A stretch of DNA of 64,000 nt from Mycobacterium lacus (GCF_010731535.1 NZ_AP022581.1:3853952-3917951), one strand, 5' to 3'; positions 16,451 through 25,257 are shown, counted from the first letter of the stretch. Made by a program: numbers and translations. Notes: generated by a model from the sequence alone, not told the origin.

Positions 16451-16995
16451 CGCGGTGACCCGGTGTAGTCGTCACCGTCGGGGTCGGCCAAGTCGGACGA
16501 CGCGGGCTTGACCCGCTCCTGGACCAGCGGAGTCAGCGCTGCCCGAAGGTGACGATGGCGACGCGCCCACGCCTGCGCGGTGCGGCCCCCGGTGAGCTTC
16601 AGGCCGATGCCGACCCGGCCGCGCGGGACCCCGACGAGTTCGCCGAGCGTCCGCGCCGTCTGCCACTTCTGAAGCGGCTTACCGGAGTCCACCGAATTCT
16701 CCGCCTCCGGATAGACCTTGACGATTTCGGCGACCGGGATCGTTTCGGTGCCCTGGCGCAACGCGTCCTTGGTCAGCTCGACCGAGGTGTGGATGCGCGC
16801 CGCCTTCACCTGCAATGCCACGAACAGCGACACCATCACCAGGAAGAGCGCCGGAACGACCAGCCCAACACCGGCGCCGCTGGACATTTCGATCAGAATC
16901 ATCGACGCCGCCGCCGCGGGCCCCGCGAGCACCCAATACCAGGTGGCGCCGGGTTCGTAGAACAACGGCCTGGGTTTGCTATCCCCTGGCGTCAC
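16447..16995 (-). CDS. Membrane protein with two N-terminal helices (Rv0513-like)
   Basis: A 182-residue protein with two helices near the N-terminus (YWVLAGPAAAASMILIEMS and VGLVVPALFLVMVSLFVALQ). A cytosolic domain of about 115 residues follows, including SVELTKDALRQGTETIPVAEIVKVYPE. The layout resembles small PH-like or DUF3093-type membrane proteins of actinobacteria, in which a beta-rich domain follows two helices; I am not certain of the family. It lies 12 bases after hemB and overlaps the next gene, so it is cotranscribed with the haem genes. Confidence 0.8.
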   Translation of the reverse strand: MTPGDSKPRPLFYEPGATWYWVLAGPAAAASMILIEMSSGAGVGLVVPALFLVMVSLFVALQVKAARIHTSVELTKDALRQGTETIPVAEIVKVYPEAENSVDSGKPLQKWQTARTLGELVGVPRGRVGIGLKLTGGRTAQAWARRHRHLRAALTPLVQERVKPASSDLADPDGDDYTGSPR

Positions 16996-17007
16996 GCGAC
17001 CCCTCCG

Positions 17008-17988
17008 TCACGAAAGCCATCCCGCCGCATCGGCGGCCCAGTAGGTGAGCACGATGCCAGCCCCAGCGCGCCGGATGCTGGTCAGTGACTCCAGTGCCGC
17101 CGCCCGCTCATCGATCCAGTTGTTCGCGGCCGCAGCACAAATCATCGCGTACTCCCCCGAAACCTGATAGGCCGCCACCGGCACCGGCGAGATGTCCGCC
17201 GCGGCCGCGACCACGTCCAGGTAACCCATCGCGGGCTTGACCATGATGATGTCGGCGCCCTCGGCGAGGTCCAGCTCGATCTCGCGCAGCGCCTCCCGCA
17301 TGTTGCCGGTTTCCTGCTGGTACGTCCGCCGGTCGCCGGACAGGCTGGAGCCGACGGCCTCACGGAACGGGCCGTAGAACGCCGAGGCAAATTTCGCGGC
17401 GTAAGCCAGGATTACCACGTCGATGTGGCCGGCGGAATCCAGGCCGTCGCGGATCGCGCCGACCTGACCGTCCATCATTCCGCTCGGCGCCACCACGTGT
17501 GCGCCGGATTCCGCTTGCGCCACAGCCAGTTCCACATAAGCGGCCACGGTGGCGTCGTTATCGACTCGGCCCCGGTCGTCGAGGACGCCGCAGTGGCCAT
17601 GGTCGGTGAACTCGTCCAGGCAGGTGTCCGCCATCAACACCGTGGCGTCGCCGAGGTCCTTGGCCAGGTCGCGAAGGGCGACGTTGAGGATGCCGTCGGG
17701 GTTGGCGCCGGCCGAGCCGGACGCGTCCTTGTCCTCCTCGCGGGGCACACCGAACAGCATCAGCCCGCCCACCCCGGCGGCGACGGCGTCGGCGGCGGCG
17801 GCACGCAGCGAATCGCGGGTGTGCTGCATCACGCCCGGCATGGAGGCAATCGGCCGCGGCTCGTCGATACCGTCGGCGACGAACATCGGCAGCACCAAAT
17901 GCCTTGGCTCCAGCGAGGTCTGCGCCACCAAGCGGCGCATCGCGGGGGTCGACCGGAGCCGGCGCGGTCGCTGCCGCGGGTAGGCCAC
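17008..17988 (-). CDS. hemB: Delta-aminolevulinic acid dehydratase (porphobilinogen synthase)
   Basis: Condenses two 5-aminolevulinate molecules to porphobilinogen in the cytosol. About 326 residues from the GTG at 17988 (VAYPRQRPRRLRSTPAMRR). The two Schiff-base lysines are in ILAYAAKFASAFYGPF near residue 200 and in MVKPAMGYLDVV near residue 255, and the metal-site region LMADTCLDEFTDHGHCG is near residue 125. The 57-base tandem repeats at 17985-18158 end at the start codon, and the frame stays open through them into hemD. The start could therefore lie further upstream; GTG 17988 best fits the family length. It is the last enzyme gene of the hem operon. Confidence 0.93.
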   Translation of the reverse strand: MAYPRQRPRRLRSTPAMRRLVAQTSLEPRHLVLPMFVADGIDEPRPIASMPGVMQHTRDSLRAAAADAVAAGVGGLMLFGVPREEDKDASGSAGANPDGILNVALRDLAKDLGDATVLMADTCLDEFTDHGHCGVLDDRGRVDNDATVAAYVELAVAQAESGAHVVAPSGMMDGQVGAIRDGLDSAGHIDVVILAYAAKFASAFYGPFREAVGSSLSGDRRTYQQETGNMREALREIELDLAEGADIIMVKPAMGYLDVVAAAADISPVPVAAYQVSGEYAMICAAAANNWIDERAAALESLTSIRRAGAGIVLTYWAADAAGWLS

Positions 17989-18158
17989 GGGACCCAACTG
18001 GTGGCGACCCGCGGCGCCCGGCTCCGCCGCGCTTGCGATCGCCACGGGACCCAACTGGTGGCGACCCGCGGCGCCCGGCTCCGCCGCGCTTGCGATCGCC
18101 ACGGGACCCAACTGGTGGCGACCCGCGGCGCCCGGCTCCGCCGCGCTTGCGATCGCCA
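17985..18158. repeat. 57-bp tandem repeat, three copies, hemD-hemB junction
   Basis: Units begin at 17985, 18042 and 18099 (CCACGGGACCCAACTGGTGG at the start of each) and are almost identical over 57 bases, with the last unit ending beside the hemD stop. The repeat fills the whole hemD-hemB gap. Being a multiple of three, it keeps a minus-strand frame open that encodes a 19-residue unit (IASAAEPGAAGRHQLGPVA). It resembles the mycobacterial interspersed repetitive unit class in length, GC content and position between operon genes. Confidence 0.9.
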
Positions 18159-19862
18159 CTAACGCCTGCGGCTCTTCTTGCGCGGCGGTGGCAGCGCCCC
18201 CTCTGCGCGCAGCCGCGCGGCGTGTTCGGCCAGCGCATCGACCAGCGGACCCACCGCGGCGGTATCGGGCTGGACATCCACCCGCAAGCCGAACTCGGCG
18301 GCGGTCTCTGCGGTCTTCGGACCGATGCAGGCGATGATCGTCCGCGCGTGCGGCTTGCCCGCGATGCCGACCAGGTTTCGCACCGTCGAGCTCGAGGTGA
18401 AGCACACCGCGTCGAACCCACCCGTCTTGATCATTTCGCGGGTAGTCGCCGGCGGCGGGGCAGCCCTCACGGTCCGGTAGGCGGTGACGTCCTCGATCTC
18501 CCAGCCCCGCTCGCGCAGTCCTTCGGCGAGCGTTTCGGTGGCGATGTCCGCGCGCGGCAACAGCACCCGGTTCACCGGGTCGAAAACGCTGTCATAGGGC
18601 GGGAAGTCGTCCAGCAGACCGATCGAGGACTGCTCCCCGGATGGCACCAACTCGGGGCTGATCCCGAAGGCACGGACCCGGTCCGCGGTCGACTCGCCGA
18701 CGCAGGCGATCTTCACCCCGGAGAAGGCGCGCGCGTCCAGGCCGAACTCACCGAACTTCTCCCACACCGCACGGACCGCATTGGTCGAGGTGAACACCAC
18801 CCACTGGAACCGGCCGTCGACCAGACCCTTGACGGCGCGCTCCATTTGGGCGGGGCTGCGCGGCGGCTCGACGGCGATGGTCGGCACCTCGATCGGCAGG
18901 GCGCCGTAGGACGTCAGCCGCTCGCTCATCTCGCCGGCCTGGTCCTTGGTGCGCGGCACCAAGACGGTCCAGCCGTACAGGGCCCGGCTCTCCCACCAAT
19001 TCAGCTTCGCCCGGCTGGCCACCGTCTTGCCGATGGTCACCACCAGCGGGCCGGTCAACGGAACGCCGCCGCTTGCCGGCGACGGCCCCGCGTCGGTGAT
19101 CCCCAGGACGGCCGGGTCGGTCAGTCCCTGCAGGGTGGTCTCGACCGAACGCTGCTGACAGGTAGTGCCGTGCGCGGTCACCACGCACGGGGTGGACTCG
19201 GCCAATTCGTGGTCGATCAGGGTCCGTGCCGCGTGGGCCAGATGCGACGCGGTGGCCTGCAGGATCAGCGGCCCGGGTGCGGCGGCCAGCGCTTCCCAGT
19301 CTGTGTTGTCGGGGTCGAGGCGGACGTCGGCAACCGTGTGCGACGAGCCCAGCGGCAGCCCGGCATAGGTCGGAACCGCGGTGGTCGCAGCCAGGCCCGG
19401 AACGATCTCGATGTGCAGGTGGGTGCGTGCGACGGCGTTCACCTCGGTGATGACGGCGTCGACCGTCAGCGGATCACCCGCCACCAGCCGCACCACGTCG
19501 CTACCCGTCCGGGCCTCGGCGGTCAGCGTCTTGGCGACCTCGGCGGGGTCACCCACCGCTGGACGGATGTCGGGGGCCCCGGACATCACCGCCATCACCG
19601 CCGGGGCGGTGCCTTGGTCTCCGTCGGGGCCGGCAGCGTGGGCGTTTCCGGGGGCCGGTTCGGCGGGCGCCGGTCCGGAGACCGGTGGCAGATCCTTGCC
19701 GATCAGGGCTAGCACTGGCTGGGGTACGTCGGGGTCGGTGAACACCAGGGTCGCGTTCGCCAGCACCGTGGCGGCCCGAGTCGTCAGCAATCCCGGGTCG
19801 CCCGGACCGGCGCCCACGAACGTGATGCGGCCCGGTCGCGGCTTGCGCCCTCGCGTCGTCAT
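18159..19862 (-). CDS. hemD: Fused uroporphyrinogen-III methyltransferase-like / uroporphyrinogen-III synthase
   Basis: A bifunctional-type protein of 567 residues. The N-terminal half resembles a tetrapyrrole methylase (GRITFVGAGPGDPGLLTTRA at residue ~12, DVVRLVAGDPL near 105). The C-terminal half is a HemD-type cyclase domain (LNWWESRALYGWTVLVPR near residue 285, VVFTSTNAVRAVWEKFGEFG near 355, CVGESTADRVRAFG near 385). HemD closes hydroxymethylbilane to uroporphyrinogen III; the methylase half may feed sirohaem or cobalamin precursors. The ATG at 19862 has a GGGAG ribosome site 6-10 bases upstream; an in-frame TTG at 19892 would overlap hemC. Mycobacterial HemD proteins share this fusion. 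Confidence 0.92.
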   Translation of the reverse strand: MTTRGRKPRPGRITFVGAGPGDPGLLTTRAATVLANATLVFTDPDVPQPVLALIGKDLPPVSGPAPAEPAPGNAHAAGPDGDQGTAPAVMAVMSGAPDIRPAVGDPAEVAKTLTAEARTGSDVVRLVAGDPLTVDAVITEVNAVARTHLHIEIVPGLAATTAVPTYAGLPLGSSHTVADVRLDPDNTDWEALAAAPGPLILQATASHLAHAARTLIDHELAESTPCVVTAHGTTCQQRSVETTLQGLTDPAVLGITDAGPSPASGGVPLTGPLVVTIGKTVASRAKLNWWESRALYGWTVLVPRTKDQAGEMSERLTSYGALPIEVPTIAVEPPRSPAQMERAVKGLVDGRFQWVVFTSTNAVRAVWEKFGEFGLDARAFSGVKIACVGESTADRVRAFGISPELVPSGEQSSIGLLDDFPPYDSVFDPVNRVLLPRADIATETLAEGLRERGWEIEDVTAYRTVRAAPPPATTREMIKTGGFDAVCFTSSSTVRNLVGIAGKPHARTIIACIGPKTAETAAEFGLRVDVQPDTAAVGPLVDALAEHAARLRAEGALPPPRKKSRRR

Positions 19863-19884
19863 TGTCGCTCCCACGTAATTCTTC

Positions 19885-20835
19885 TCATTCAACTTCCTCG
19901 CGCGGGTCCCGCCGCGCTCCGCACATCAGCTCCCGGGCGCCCAGCTCGAACAGCTCCGCAGCGACCGATAGCCCAAGCTCCCGTGCCCGACCGCAGGTGC
20001 CGACGCCGGACGCGCGGATCACGTCGGATCCGTCCGGCGCCGCCACGCAGCCACGCAGCGAAAGCTCTTCGAGGAGGCGGCCGTCCTCATCGATGGACTC
20101 GACCACTTCCGCGAGCGCGCCCACCGGTGCGGAGCAACCGGCCTCCAGTTCGGCCAGCAGGGCTCGCTCCGCGGTGACCGCCGCGCGTGTGTCGGCGTCG
20201 TCCAGCTCCGCCAGCACTGCCGCCAGCCGGCTGTCACCGGCGCGGCATTCGACCGCGAGGGCGCCTTGAGCCGGCGCCGGCAACATCTGCACCGGCTCAA
20301 GCGTCTCGGTGACATCATCGAGGTGGCCCAGCCGAGCCAGTCCAGCCCGAGCTACCACGATGGCGTCAAGATCACCACTACTTACCCTGTTCAACCTGGT
20401 ATCTAGGTTGCCTCTAAGGGGGCGGATTTCCAAACCGAGACCCAATGCTCTAAGCTGTGCGGCCCGTCGCGGGGAGGACGTGCCCACCAGCGATCCGGCC
20501 GGCAATTCCGCCAACACCAACCCGTCGCGCGCCACCACCGCGTCGCGGGGGTCGTTTCGTGGAGGTATCGCGGCCACCGTGAACCTCGGGTCATCCGCGG
20601 TCGGCAAGTCCTTGTGGGAATGCACCGCCGCGTCCACGCGGCCATCTTCGATGGCCTCGCGCAGCGCCGTGGTGAAGGCGCCGACCCCGAGATCGGCAAT
20701 CGGCGCCGAGGACCGGTCGCCCGCGGTGGTGATGGTCACCAACTCCGCGGGGTGGCCGTGGGCGATCAGGGCGTCCCTGACGGTCGCGGCCTGGGTGGTG
20801 GCCAGCAGGCTGCCCCGAGTGCCAATCCGGATCAC
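19885..20835 (-). CDS. hemC: Porphobilinogen deaminase (hydroxymethylbilane synthase)
   Basis: Polymerises four porphobilinogens into hydroxymethylbilane. About 316 residues from the GTG at 20835 (VIRIGTRGSLLATTQA), the family N-terminus; an in-frame TTG at 20844 is an alternative. The dipyrromethane cofactor is bound by the cysteine in LEAGCSAPVGALAE near residue 240, and the active-site loops include VHSHKDLPT near residue 80 and GTSSPRRAAQLRA near residue 125. It lies 21 bases after hemA and 22 bases before the hemD start, so all are in one operon. Confidence 0.95.
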   Translation of the reverse strand: MIRIGTRGSLLATTQAATVRDALIAHGHPAELVTITTAGDRSSAPIADLGVGAFTTALREAIEDGRVDAAVHSHKDLPTADDPRFTVAAIPPRNDPRDAVVARDGLVLAELPAGSLVGTSSPRRAAQLRALGLGLEIRPLRGNLDTRLNRVSSGDLDAIVVARAGLARLGHLDDVTETLEPVQMLPAPAQGALAVECRAGDSRLAAVLAELDDADTRAAVTAERALLAELEAGCSAPVGALAEVVESIDEDGRLLEELSLRGCVAAPDGSDVIRASGVGTCGRARELGLSVAAELFELGARELMCGARRDPREEVE

Positions 20836-20856
20836 GTGGGCCAATCGGCTACTCGG

Positions 20857-22260
20857 CTACTCGGCGGATCGCTTTGGGCTGGCCGCGCGGTGTGCGTGCA
20901 TGCCACCATCGAATCCGCTTGATACCACCGGCAATTCACCCGCGGTGGCGACGGCATCGACCGCGGTCTGGTCTAGTTCGAAGAGTTCGCGCAGCGCCTC
21001 GGCGTAGCTGTCACCGCCGGGGGCGCTCGCGAGCTGCTTGATCCGCACGGTGGGCGCGTGCAGCAGCTTGTCCACCACCCGCCGCACGGTGCGGGCCACC
21101 TCCTCGCGCTGGGCGCTGTGCAGGCCCGGCAGCCGGTTGTCCAGGCGCAGCAACTCCGCTTCGACCACCTCCGCGGCTCGTTGGCGTAGCGCAGTCACGG
21201 TGGGGGTGACCTCGGCCATCCGCTGTCCCACCAGATAGGCGGCAACCTCGGCCGCGACGATGTGGCGGGCGGCGTCGACGTCGGCGGCCGCGGCATGGGC
21301 CGACGGTTCATGTTGCACGCGGTCCACATCGACGACCCAGACGCCGGGCAGTCCGGCCACCGCCGGATCGATGTCACGGGGCATGCCCAGGTCGCACATC
21401 ACCAGCGGATGGGTAGCTTCTTGGACCCCACTGCGCTGTGCCGCGGCAAGCGCATGATGCACGTCGGCCAGCGACACCACGGGGCTCACCGCCCCGGTGC
21501 AGCTGACCACCACGTCGGCATCGGCCAACGCGTCGGCCAGGCGATCCAGTGTGTGCGCGTCGGCCTGCACGCCCGATTCGCGGATCTTGCGGGCCAGCCG
21601 CTGCCCCCGGGGAGACGACCGGTTGAGGACGTGGACGTGCGCGACCCCGGCGCGGGTCAGCTGCGCTGCCGACAATGCGCCCATCGCCCCGGCGCCGATC
21701 ACCACCGCTGTCTTGTCGGCCAGCGTGCCAAGTTTGCGTTCGGCCATTTGCAGGGCGACGGACACCACCGACGAGCCGGCGGCGTCGATGGCCGTCTCGG
21801 AGTGCACCCGCTTGCCGACCGACAGCGCCCGCTGGGCCAGTTCGTGCAGCACCCTGCCTACGGTGCGGTTGGCCTCGGCAGCCGCATAGGCGCGGCGCAC
21901 CTGACCAAGCACCTGCTGCTCACCGACGACCGCCGAATCCAGCCCGCTGGCAACCGCGAACAGATGCTCGACGGCGGCTTCGCTGTAGCGCACGTACGCG
22001 TGTTTGGTCAGTTCGCCCATCGACATGCGGGAGTGCTCGGACAGCACCTGCCCGATTACCGCCAGCCCGCCGTGGAACGCGTCCACCACGGCGTAAACCT
22101 CGACCCGGTTGCACGTCGAGAGCACCATCGCCTCGGTGACCAGCGGCGACTGCAAAATCCGATCGACGACCTTGACTTGATCGGACTCAGGGAGGCTGAG
22201 TTGTTCCAGGACGGAGACCGGCGCACTACGGTGCGAAACCCCGAAGAGCAGGATGCTCAC
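20857..22260 (-). CDS. hemA: Glutamyl-tRNA reductase
   Basis: The first committed enzyme of the C5 pathway: it reduces glutamyl-tRNA(Glu) to glutamate-1-semialdehyde with NADPH. 467 residues. The N-terminal catalytic domain has GVSHRSAPVSVLEQL near residue 7 and the nucleophilic cysteine in VLSTCNRVEVYAVVD near residue 50. The NADPH-binding domain has VIGAGAMGALSAAQL near residue 188, and the C-terminal dimerisation helix follows. It heads the hemA-hemC-hemD-hemB operon. The GTG start at 22260 is followed by SILLFGVSHRS, as in other mycobacterial copies. Confidence 0.96.
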   Translation of the reverse strand: MSILLFGVSHRSAPVSVLEQLSLPESDQVKVVDRILQSPLVTEAMVLSTCNRVEVYAVVDAFHGGLAVIGQVLSEHSRMSMGELTKHAYVRYSEAAVEHLFAVASGLDSAVVGEQQVLGQVRRAYAAAEANRTVGRVLHELAQRALSVGKRVHSETAIDAAGSSVVSVALQMAERKLGTLADKTAVVIGAGAMGALSAAQLTRAGVAHVHVLNRSSPRGQRLARKIRESGVQADAHTLDRLADALADADVVVSCTGAVSPVVSLADVHHALAAAQRSGVQEATHPLVMCDLGMPRDIDPAVAGLPGVWVVDVDRVQHEPSAHAAAADVDAARHIVAAEVAAYLVGQRMAEVTPTVTALRQRAAEVVEAELLRLDNRLPGLHSAQREEVARTVRRVVDKLLHAPTVRIKQLASAPGGDSYAEALRELFELDQTAVDAVATAGELPVVSSGFDGGMHAHRAASPKRSAE

Positions 22261-22311
22261 GGCAGCATCACCTTGGCGCGCTCCCTTGCCTTACTCAGTT
22301 AGTGAACTGGT

Positions 22312-22324
22312 GTCTACGGTAGAC
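22312..22324. promoter_or_regulatory. 13-bp perfect palindrome upstream of hemA
   Basis: GTCTACGGTAGAC is a perfect inverted repeat with one central base, 51 bases upstream of the hemA start, in the short gap between the glutaredoxin-like gene and hemA. It could be an operator for the haem operon. No known regulator is matched with confidence; Rex sites of other actinomycetes have a different sequence (TTGTGAAC type). Confidence 0.3.
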
Positions 22325-22338
22325 GTTTGTCAGGTGAG

Positions 22339-22620
22339 CTACCAACTATGGGTTCGGGCCAGGTCCGCGCGCAGACGGGGCTCATCGATCTCCCAATAAC
22401 TGTGCTCGCGGCCGTCCAGCAGGATTACCGGCAGACGATCGCCGAACTCGGCCCGCAGCGCGGTGTTGCCCGCAGATGCGGCGGCGTCGACGTCGGTCGT
22501 TGACAGATCGAAGCCCAGCTCTTGAGCCAGTTCGGCTAACCGGGCATGCACCCGCTGGCAGATCGCGCACCCGTCGCGGGTCAGCAGCTGCACCTGGGGT
22601 CGGCCGGCGGGCTCGGTCAT
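22339..22620 (-). CDS. Glutaredoxin-like protein (Rv0508-like)
   Basis: About 93 residues from the ATG at 22620 (MTEPAGRPQVQLLTRDGCAI); the open frame reaches 22659. The redox motif CAICQR (CxxC) is at residue ~18, followed by a helix and LPVILLDGREHSYWEID, where the cis-proline loop of the thioredoxin fold lies. Mycobacteria use mycothiol, so a mycoredoxin- or glutaredoxin-like role is possible, although the motif is not the mycoredoxin CGYC. It lies 78 bases upstream of hemA on the same strand and may share its transcript. It is divergent from serB1. Confidence 0.85.
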   Translation of the reverse strand: MTEPAGRPQVQLLTRDGCAICQRVHARLAELAQELGFDLSTTDVDAAASAGNTALRAEFGDRLPVILLDGREHSYWEIDEPRLRADLARTHSW

Positions 22621-22757
22621 GGCGACCAGTGTGTCATTTCCCAGGCCCAGGCGGGTCAACCTGCTCGATACGTTTGCCGGATAGGGTTGATACTGGCCAC
22701 AGCAACAAAGAAAAAGAATCGGCCACCGGGCGGGCCCAGCGATCTAGGAGGTTTCCG

Positions 22758-23666
22758 ATGGCTTCCCCTGACCCGGGCGGCGCGGGCCACACCGGTCGCG
22801 TCGACCCGGAGTCGCTGGCCGGCGATGCCAGCGCCGAACGCGCGCTTGACGGCATGCACGCCGCCGCCCCCGAGCAAGGTCGCCCGCAACCGCCCATCGA
22901 CCTGACCGCCGCCGCCTTTTTCGACGTGGACAACACGCTGGTGCAAGGCTCGTCGGCAGTGCACTTCGGCCGAGGGCTGGCCGCTCGCGACTACTTCACC
23001 TATCGCGATGTCCTCGGATTCATCTACGCGCAGGCCAAGTTCCAGCTGCTCGGCAAGGAGAACAGCGACGACGTCGCCGCCGGCCGGCGCAAGGCGCTGG
23101 CGTTCATCGAGGGTCGCTCCGTCGAGCAGCTGGTGGCCCTCGGCGAGGAGATTTACGACGAGTTCATCGCCGACAAGATCTGGGCCGGCACCCGAGAACT
23201 CACGCAGATGCACCTCGATGCCGGGCAACAAGTGTGGCTGATCACCGCTACGCCGTACGAGCTGGCGGCGACGATCGCGCGCCGGCTCGGCCTGACCGGC
23301 GCCCTGGGCACCGTCGCCGAGTCGGTCGACGGGGTCTTCACCGGCAGATTGGTCGGTGAGATCCTGCACGGCACCGGCAAGGCCCACGCAGTCCGGTCGC
23401 TGGCGATCCGGGAGGGGCTCAACCTCAAACGCTGCACCGCCTATTCCGACAGCTACAACGACGTACCGATGCTGTCGCTGGTCGGCACCGCCGTCGCCAT
23501 CAACCCAGACGCCCGCCTGCGCAGCCTGGCCCGCGAACGCGGATGGGAGATCCGCGACTTCCGAACCGCGCGCAAGGCCGCCCGGATCGGGGTCCCGTCG
23601 GCCCTGGCACTGGGCGCGGCCGGCGGCGCGCTGGCGGCTTTGGCCTCACGTCGGCAATCACACTGA
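22758..23666 (+). CDS. serB1: HAD-family phosphatase, phosphoserine phosphatase-like
   Basis: About 302 residues from the ATG at 22758, which has a strong AGGAGG site 7 bases upstream; an open frame extends to 22476 with shadow composition. HAD motif I is FFDVDNTLVQGSS near residue 57 (DxDxT variant), motif II with LITATPYEL near residue 165, and motif IV YSDSYNDVPMLSLVG near residue 235. A C-terminal hydrophobic stretch (GVPSALALGAAGGALAALAS) suggests membrane association. The family includes phosphoserine phosphatase and lysophosphatidyl phosphatases; the serB1 name is by orthology to Rv0505c and the substrate is unproven. M. tuberculosis has mmpS2/mmpL2 upstream; they are missing here. Confidence 0.85.
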   Translation: MASPDPGGAGHTGRVDPESLAGDASAERALDGMHAAAPEQGRPQPPIDLTAAAFFDVDNTLVQGSSAVHFGRGLAARDYFTYRDVLGFIYAQAKFQLLGKENSDDVAAGRRKALAFIEGRSVEQLVALGEEIYDEFIADKIWAGTRELTQMHLDAGQQVWLITATPYELAATIARRLGLTGALGTVAESVDGVFTGRLVGEILHGTGKAHAVRSLAIREGLNLKRCTAYSDSYNDVPMLSLVGTAVAINPDARLRSLARERGWEIRDFRTARKAARIGVPSALALGAAGGALAALASRRQSH

Positions 23667-23681
23667 TAAGCTGCGCCGTTA

Positions 23682-23791
23682 GCCCGGCGACGATGCGGCC
23701 GGAACGGCCGAGGAGGAGCCGGGCAATCGGGACCCAGCCCGGCGACGATGCGGCCGGAACGGCCGAGGAGGAGCCGGGCAATCGGGACCCA
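23682..23791. repeat. 55-bp tandem repeat, two copies, serB1-dehydratase junction
   Basis: Two identical 55-base units start at 23682 and 23737 (GCCCGGCGACGATGCGGCCG). They fill the gap between serB1 and the HadA-like gene and end 31 bases before the next ATG. The reverse complement contains GATTGCCCGGCTCCTCCTCG, close to the repeats at 58211-58340 and 50987-51178, so it appears to be the same MIRU-like family in the opposite orientation. Confidence 0.85.
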
Positions 23792-23822
23792 GCAACTATT
23801 CGAGCGGAGAACGGCGCGCAGC

Positions 23823-24323
23823 ATGACAACTCCCGAAGAAGCCCGAGGCCTCATCGGTAAGCACTACCGGCAACTCGACTACTTCCAAGTCGGGCGCGAA
23901 AAGATCCGCGAGTTCGCGGCCGCGATCAAGGACGAACACCCGTCGCACTACGACGAGGCCGCCGCCGCCGAGGCCGGTTACCCCGCGCTGGTGGCCCCGC
24001 TGACGTTCCTGGCGATCGCGGGGCGGCGCGTACAGCTAGAGATCTTCACCAAGTTCAACATCCCGATCAACATCGCCCGGGTCTTCCATCGCGACCAGAA
24101 GTTCCGGTTCTACCGGCCGATTCTTGCCAACGACAAGTTGTATTTCGACACCTATCTCGACTCCGTCATCGAGTCGCACGGTACGGTGATCGCCGAAATC
24201 CGCAGCGAAATCACAGATGCCGAAGGCAAACCCGTGGTCACCAGTGTCGTCACCATGTTGGGAGAAGCGGCCCATCACGAGGCAGACGCTGAGGCGACCG
24301 TGGCGGCAATTGCATCCATCTGA
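23823..24323 (+). CDS. HadA-like MaoC-fold dehydratase subunit (Rv0504c-like)
   Basis: A 166-residue hotdog-fold protein related to the HadA/HadC subunits of the mycolic-acid FAS-II 3-hydroxyacyl-ACP dehydratase. It starts MTTPEEARGLIGKHYRQLD and contains EHPSHYDEAAAAEAGYP near residue 40 and VFHRDQKFRFYRPI near residue 90. HadA-type subunits lack the catalytic Asp-His pair and bind the acyl chain, and I see no DxxxxH hydratase motif here. It lies 22 bases before cmaA2, so the two are probably cotranscribed, linking it to meromycolate modification. Its partner subunit is not in the window. Confidence 0.85.
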   Translation: MTTPEEARGLIGKHYRQLDYFQVGREKIREFAAAIKDEHPSHYDEAAAAEAGYPALVAPLTFLAIAGRRVQLEIFTKFNIPINIARVFHRDQKFRFYRPILANDKLYFDTYLDSVIESHGTVIAEIRSEITDAEGKPVVTSVVTMLGEAAHHEADAEATVAAIASI

Positions 24324-24345
24324 TGGGGGAAGTAGGGTCCGTTCA

Positions 24346-25254
24346 ATGACACAACGGGGTAAAGACGTTCTGCCGGATCAACTGTCTCCACCGATCGAAG
24401 CCGTCCAGTCGCACTACGACCGATCGAACGAGTTCTTCAAGCTGTTCCTCGACCCGTCGATGACGTACAGCTGCGCCTACTACGAACGCCCCGACATGAC
24501 GCTCGAAGAGGCGCAGTACGCGAAGCGCGAACTCGCGCTGGGCAAACTCGGTCTCGAGCCCGGGATGACGCTGCTCGACATCGGTTGCGGCTGGGGCTCG
24601 ACCATGCGGCACGCGATCGAGAAATACGACGTCAACGTGATCGGCCTGACGCTGAGCGAGAACCAGCTCGCCCACAACAAGCAGAAGTTCGCCGAGATGG
24701 ACAGCCCACGGACCAAGGACGTGCGCCTGCAAGGCTGGGAGCAATTCGACGAGCCGGTAGACCGCATCGTGTCGCTCGGCGCCTTCGAGCACTTCGCCGA
24801 CGGCGCGGGTGACGCCAGCTTCGAACGCTACGACCGGTTCTTCAAGATGTGCTACAACGTTTTGCCCGACGACGGCAGGATGTTGCTGCATACGATCATC
24901 GTGCCGAGCGCCGAGGAAGCCAAGGAGCTCGGACTGACGGCGCCGATGAGTCTGCTGCGCTTTATCAAGTTCATCCTGACCGAGATCTTCCCCGGCGGCC
25001 GGTTGCCCCAGATCCCGCAGGTCGACGAATACTCGTCCAGGGCCGGTTTCAAGGTCGAGCGTTACCACCGAATCGGGTCGCACTATGTTCCGACGCTCAA
25101 CGCATGGGCCGCAGCGCTGGAAGCACATAAGGAAAAGGCGATCGAGCTGCAGGGCCAGCAGATCTACGACACCTACATGCACTACCTGACCGGCTGCTCG
25201 GACCTTTTCCGTGACCACTACACGGACGTTTGCCAGTTCACCCTGGTCAAGTAA
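24346..25254 (+). CDS. cmaA2: Cyclopropane mycolic acid synthase
   Basis: A 302-residue SAM-dependent methyltransferase that cyclopropanates double bonds in meromycolate chains. Motif I for SAM is LLDIGCGWGSTMRHAIEKYD near residue 80. Other family blocks are QSHYDRSNEFFKLFLDPSMT near residue 22, YERPDMTLEEAQYAK near residue 48 and VSLGAFEHFADGAGDASFERY near residue 145. The N-terminal extension MTQRGKDVLPDQLSPP is that of CmaA2 (trans-cyclopropane synthase of oxygenated mycolates in M. tuberculosis), longer than in PcaA. Length and neighbours match Rv0503c. The product geometry in this species would depend on its mycolates. Confidence 0.92.
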   Translation: MTQRGKDVLPDQLSPPIEAVQSHYDRSNEFFKLFLDPSMTYSCAYYERPDMTLEEAQYAKRELALGKLGLEPGMTLLDIGCGWGSTMRHAIEKYDVNVIGLTLSENQLAHNKQKFAEMDSPRTKDVRLQGWEQFDEPVDRIVSLGAFEHFADGAGDASFERYDRFFKMCYNVLPDDGRMLLHTIIVPSAEEAKELGLTAPMSLLRFIKFILTEIFPGGRLPQIPQVDEYSSRAGFKVERYHRIGSHYVPTLNAWAAALEAHKEKAIELQGQQIYDTYMHYLTGCSDLFRDHYTDVCQFTLVK

Positions 25255-25257
25255 CGC

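Noticed and set aside
18159..19892. Alternative hemD start at the TTG at 19892
   Set aside because: The ATG at 19862 has a better ribosome site and fits the known N-terminus of mycobacterial HemD.
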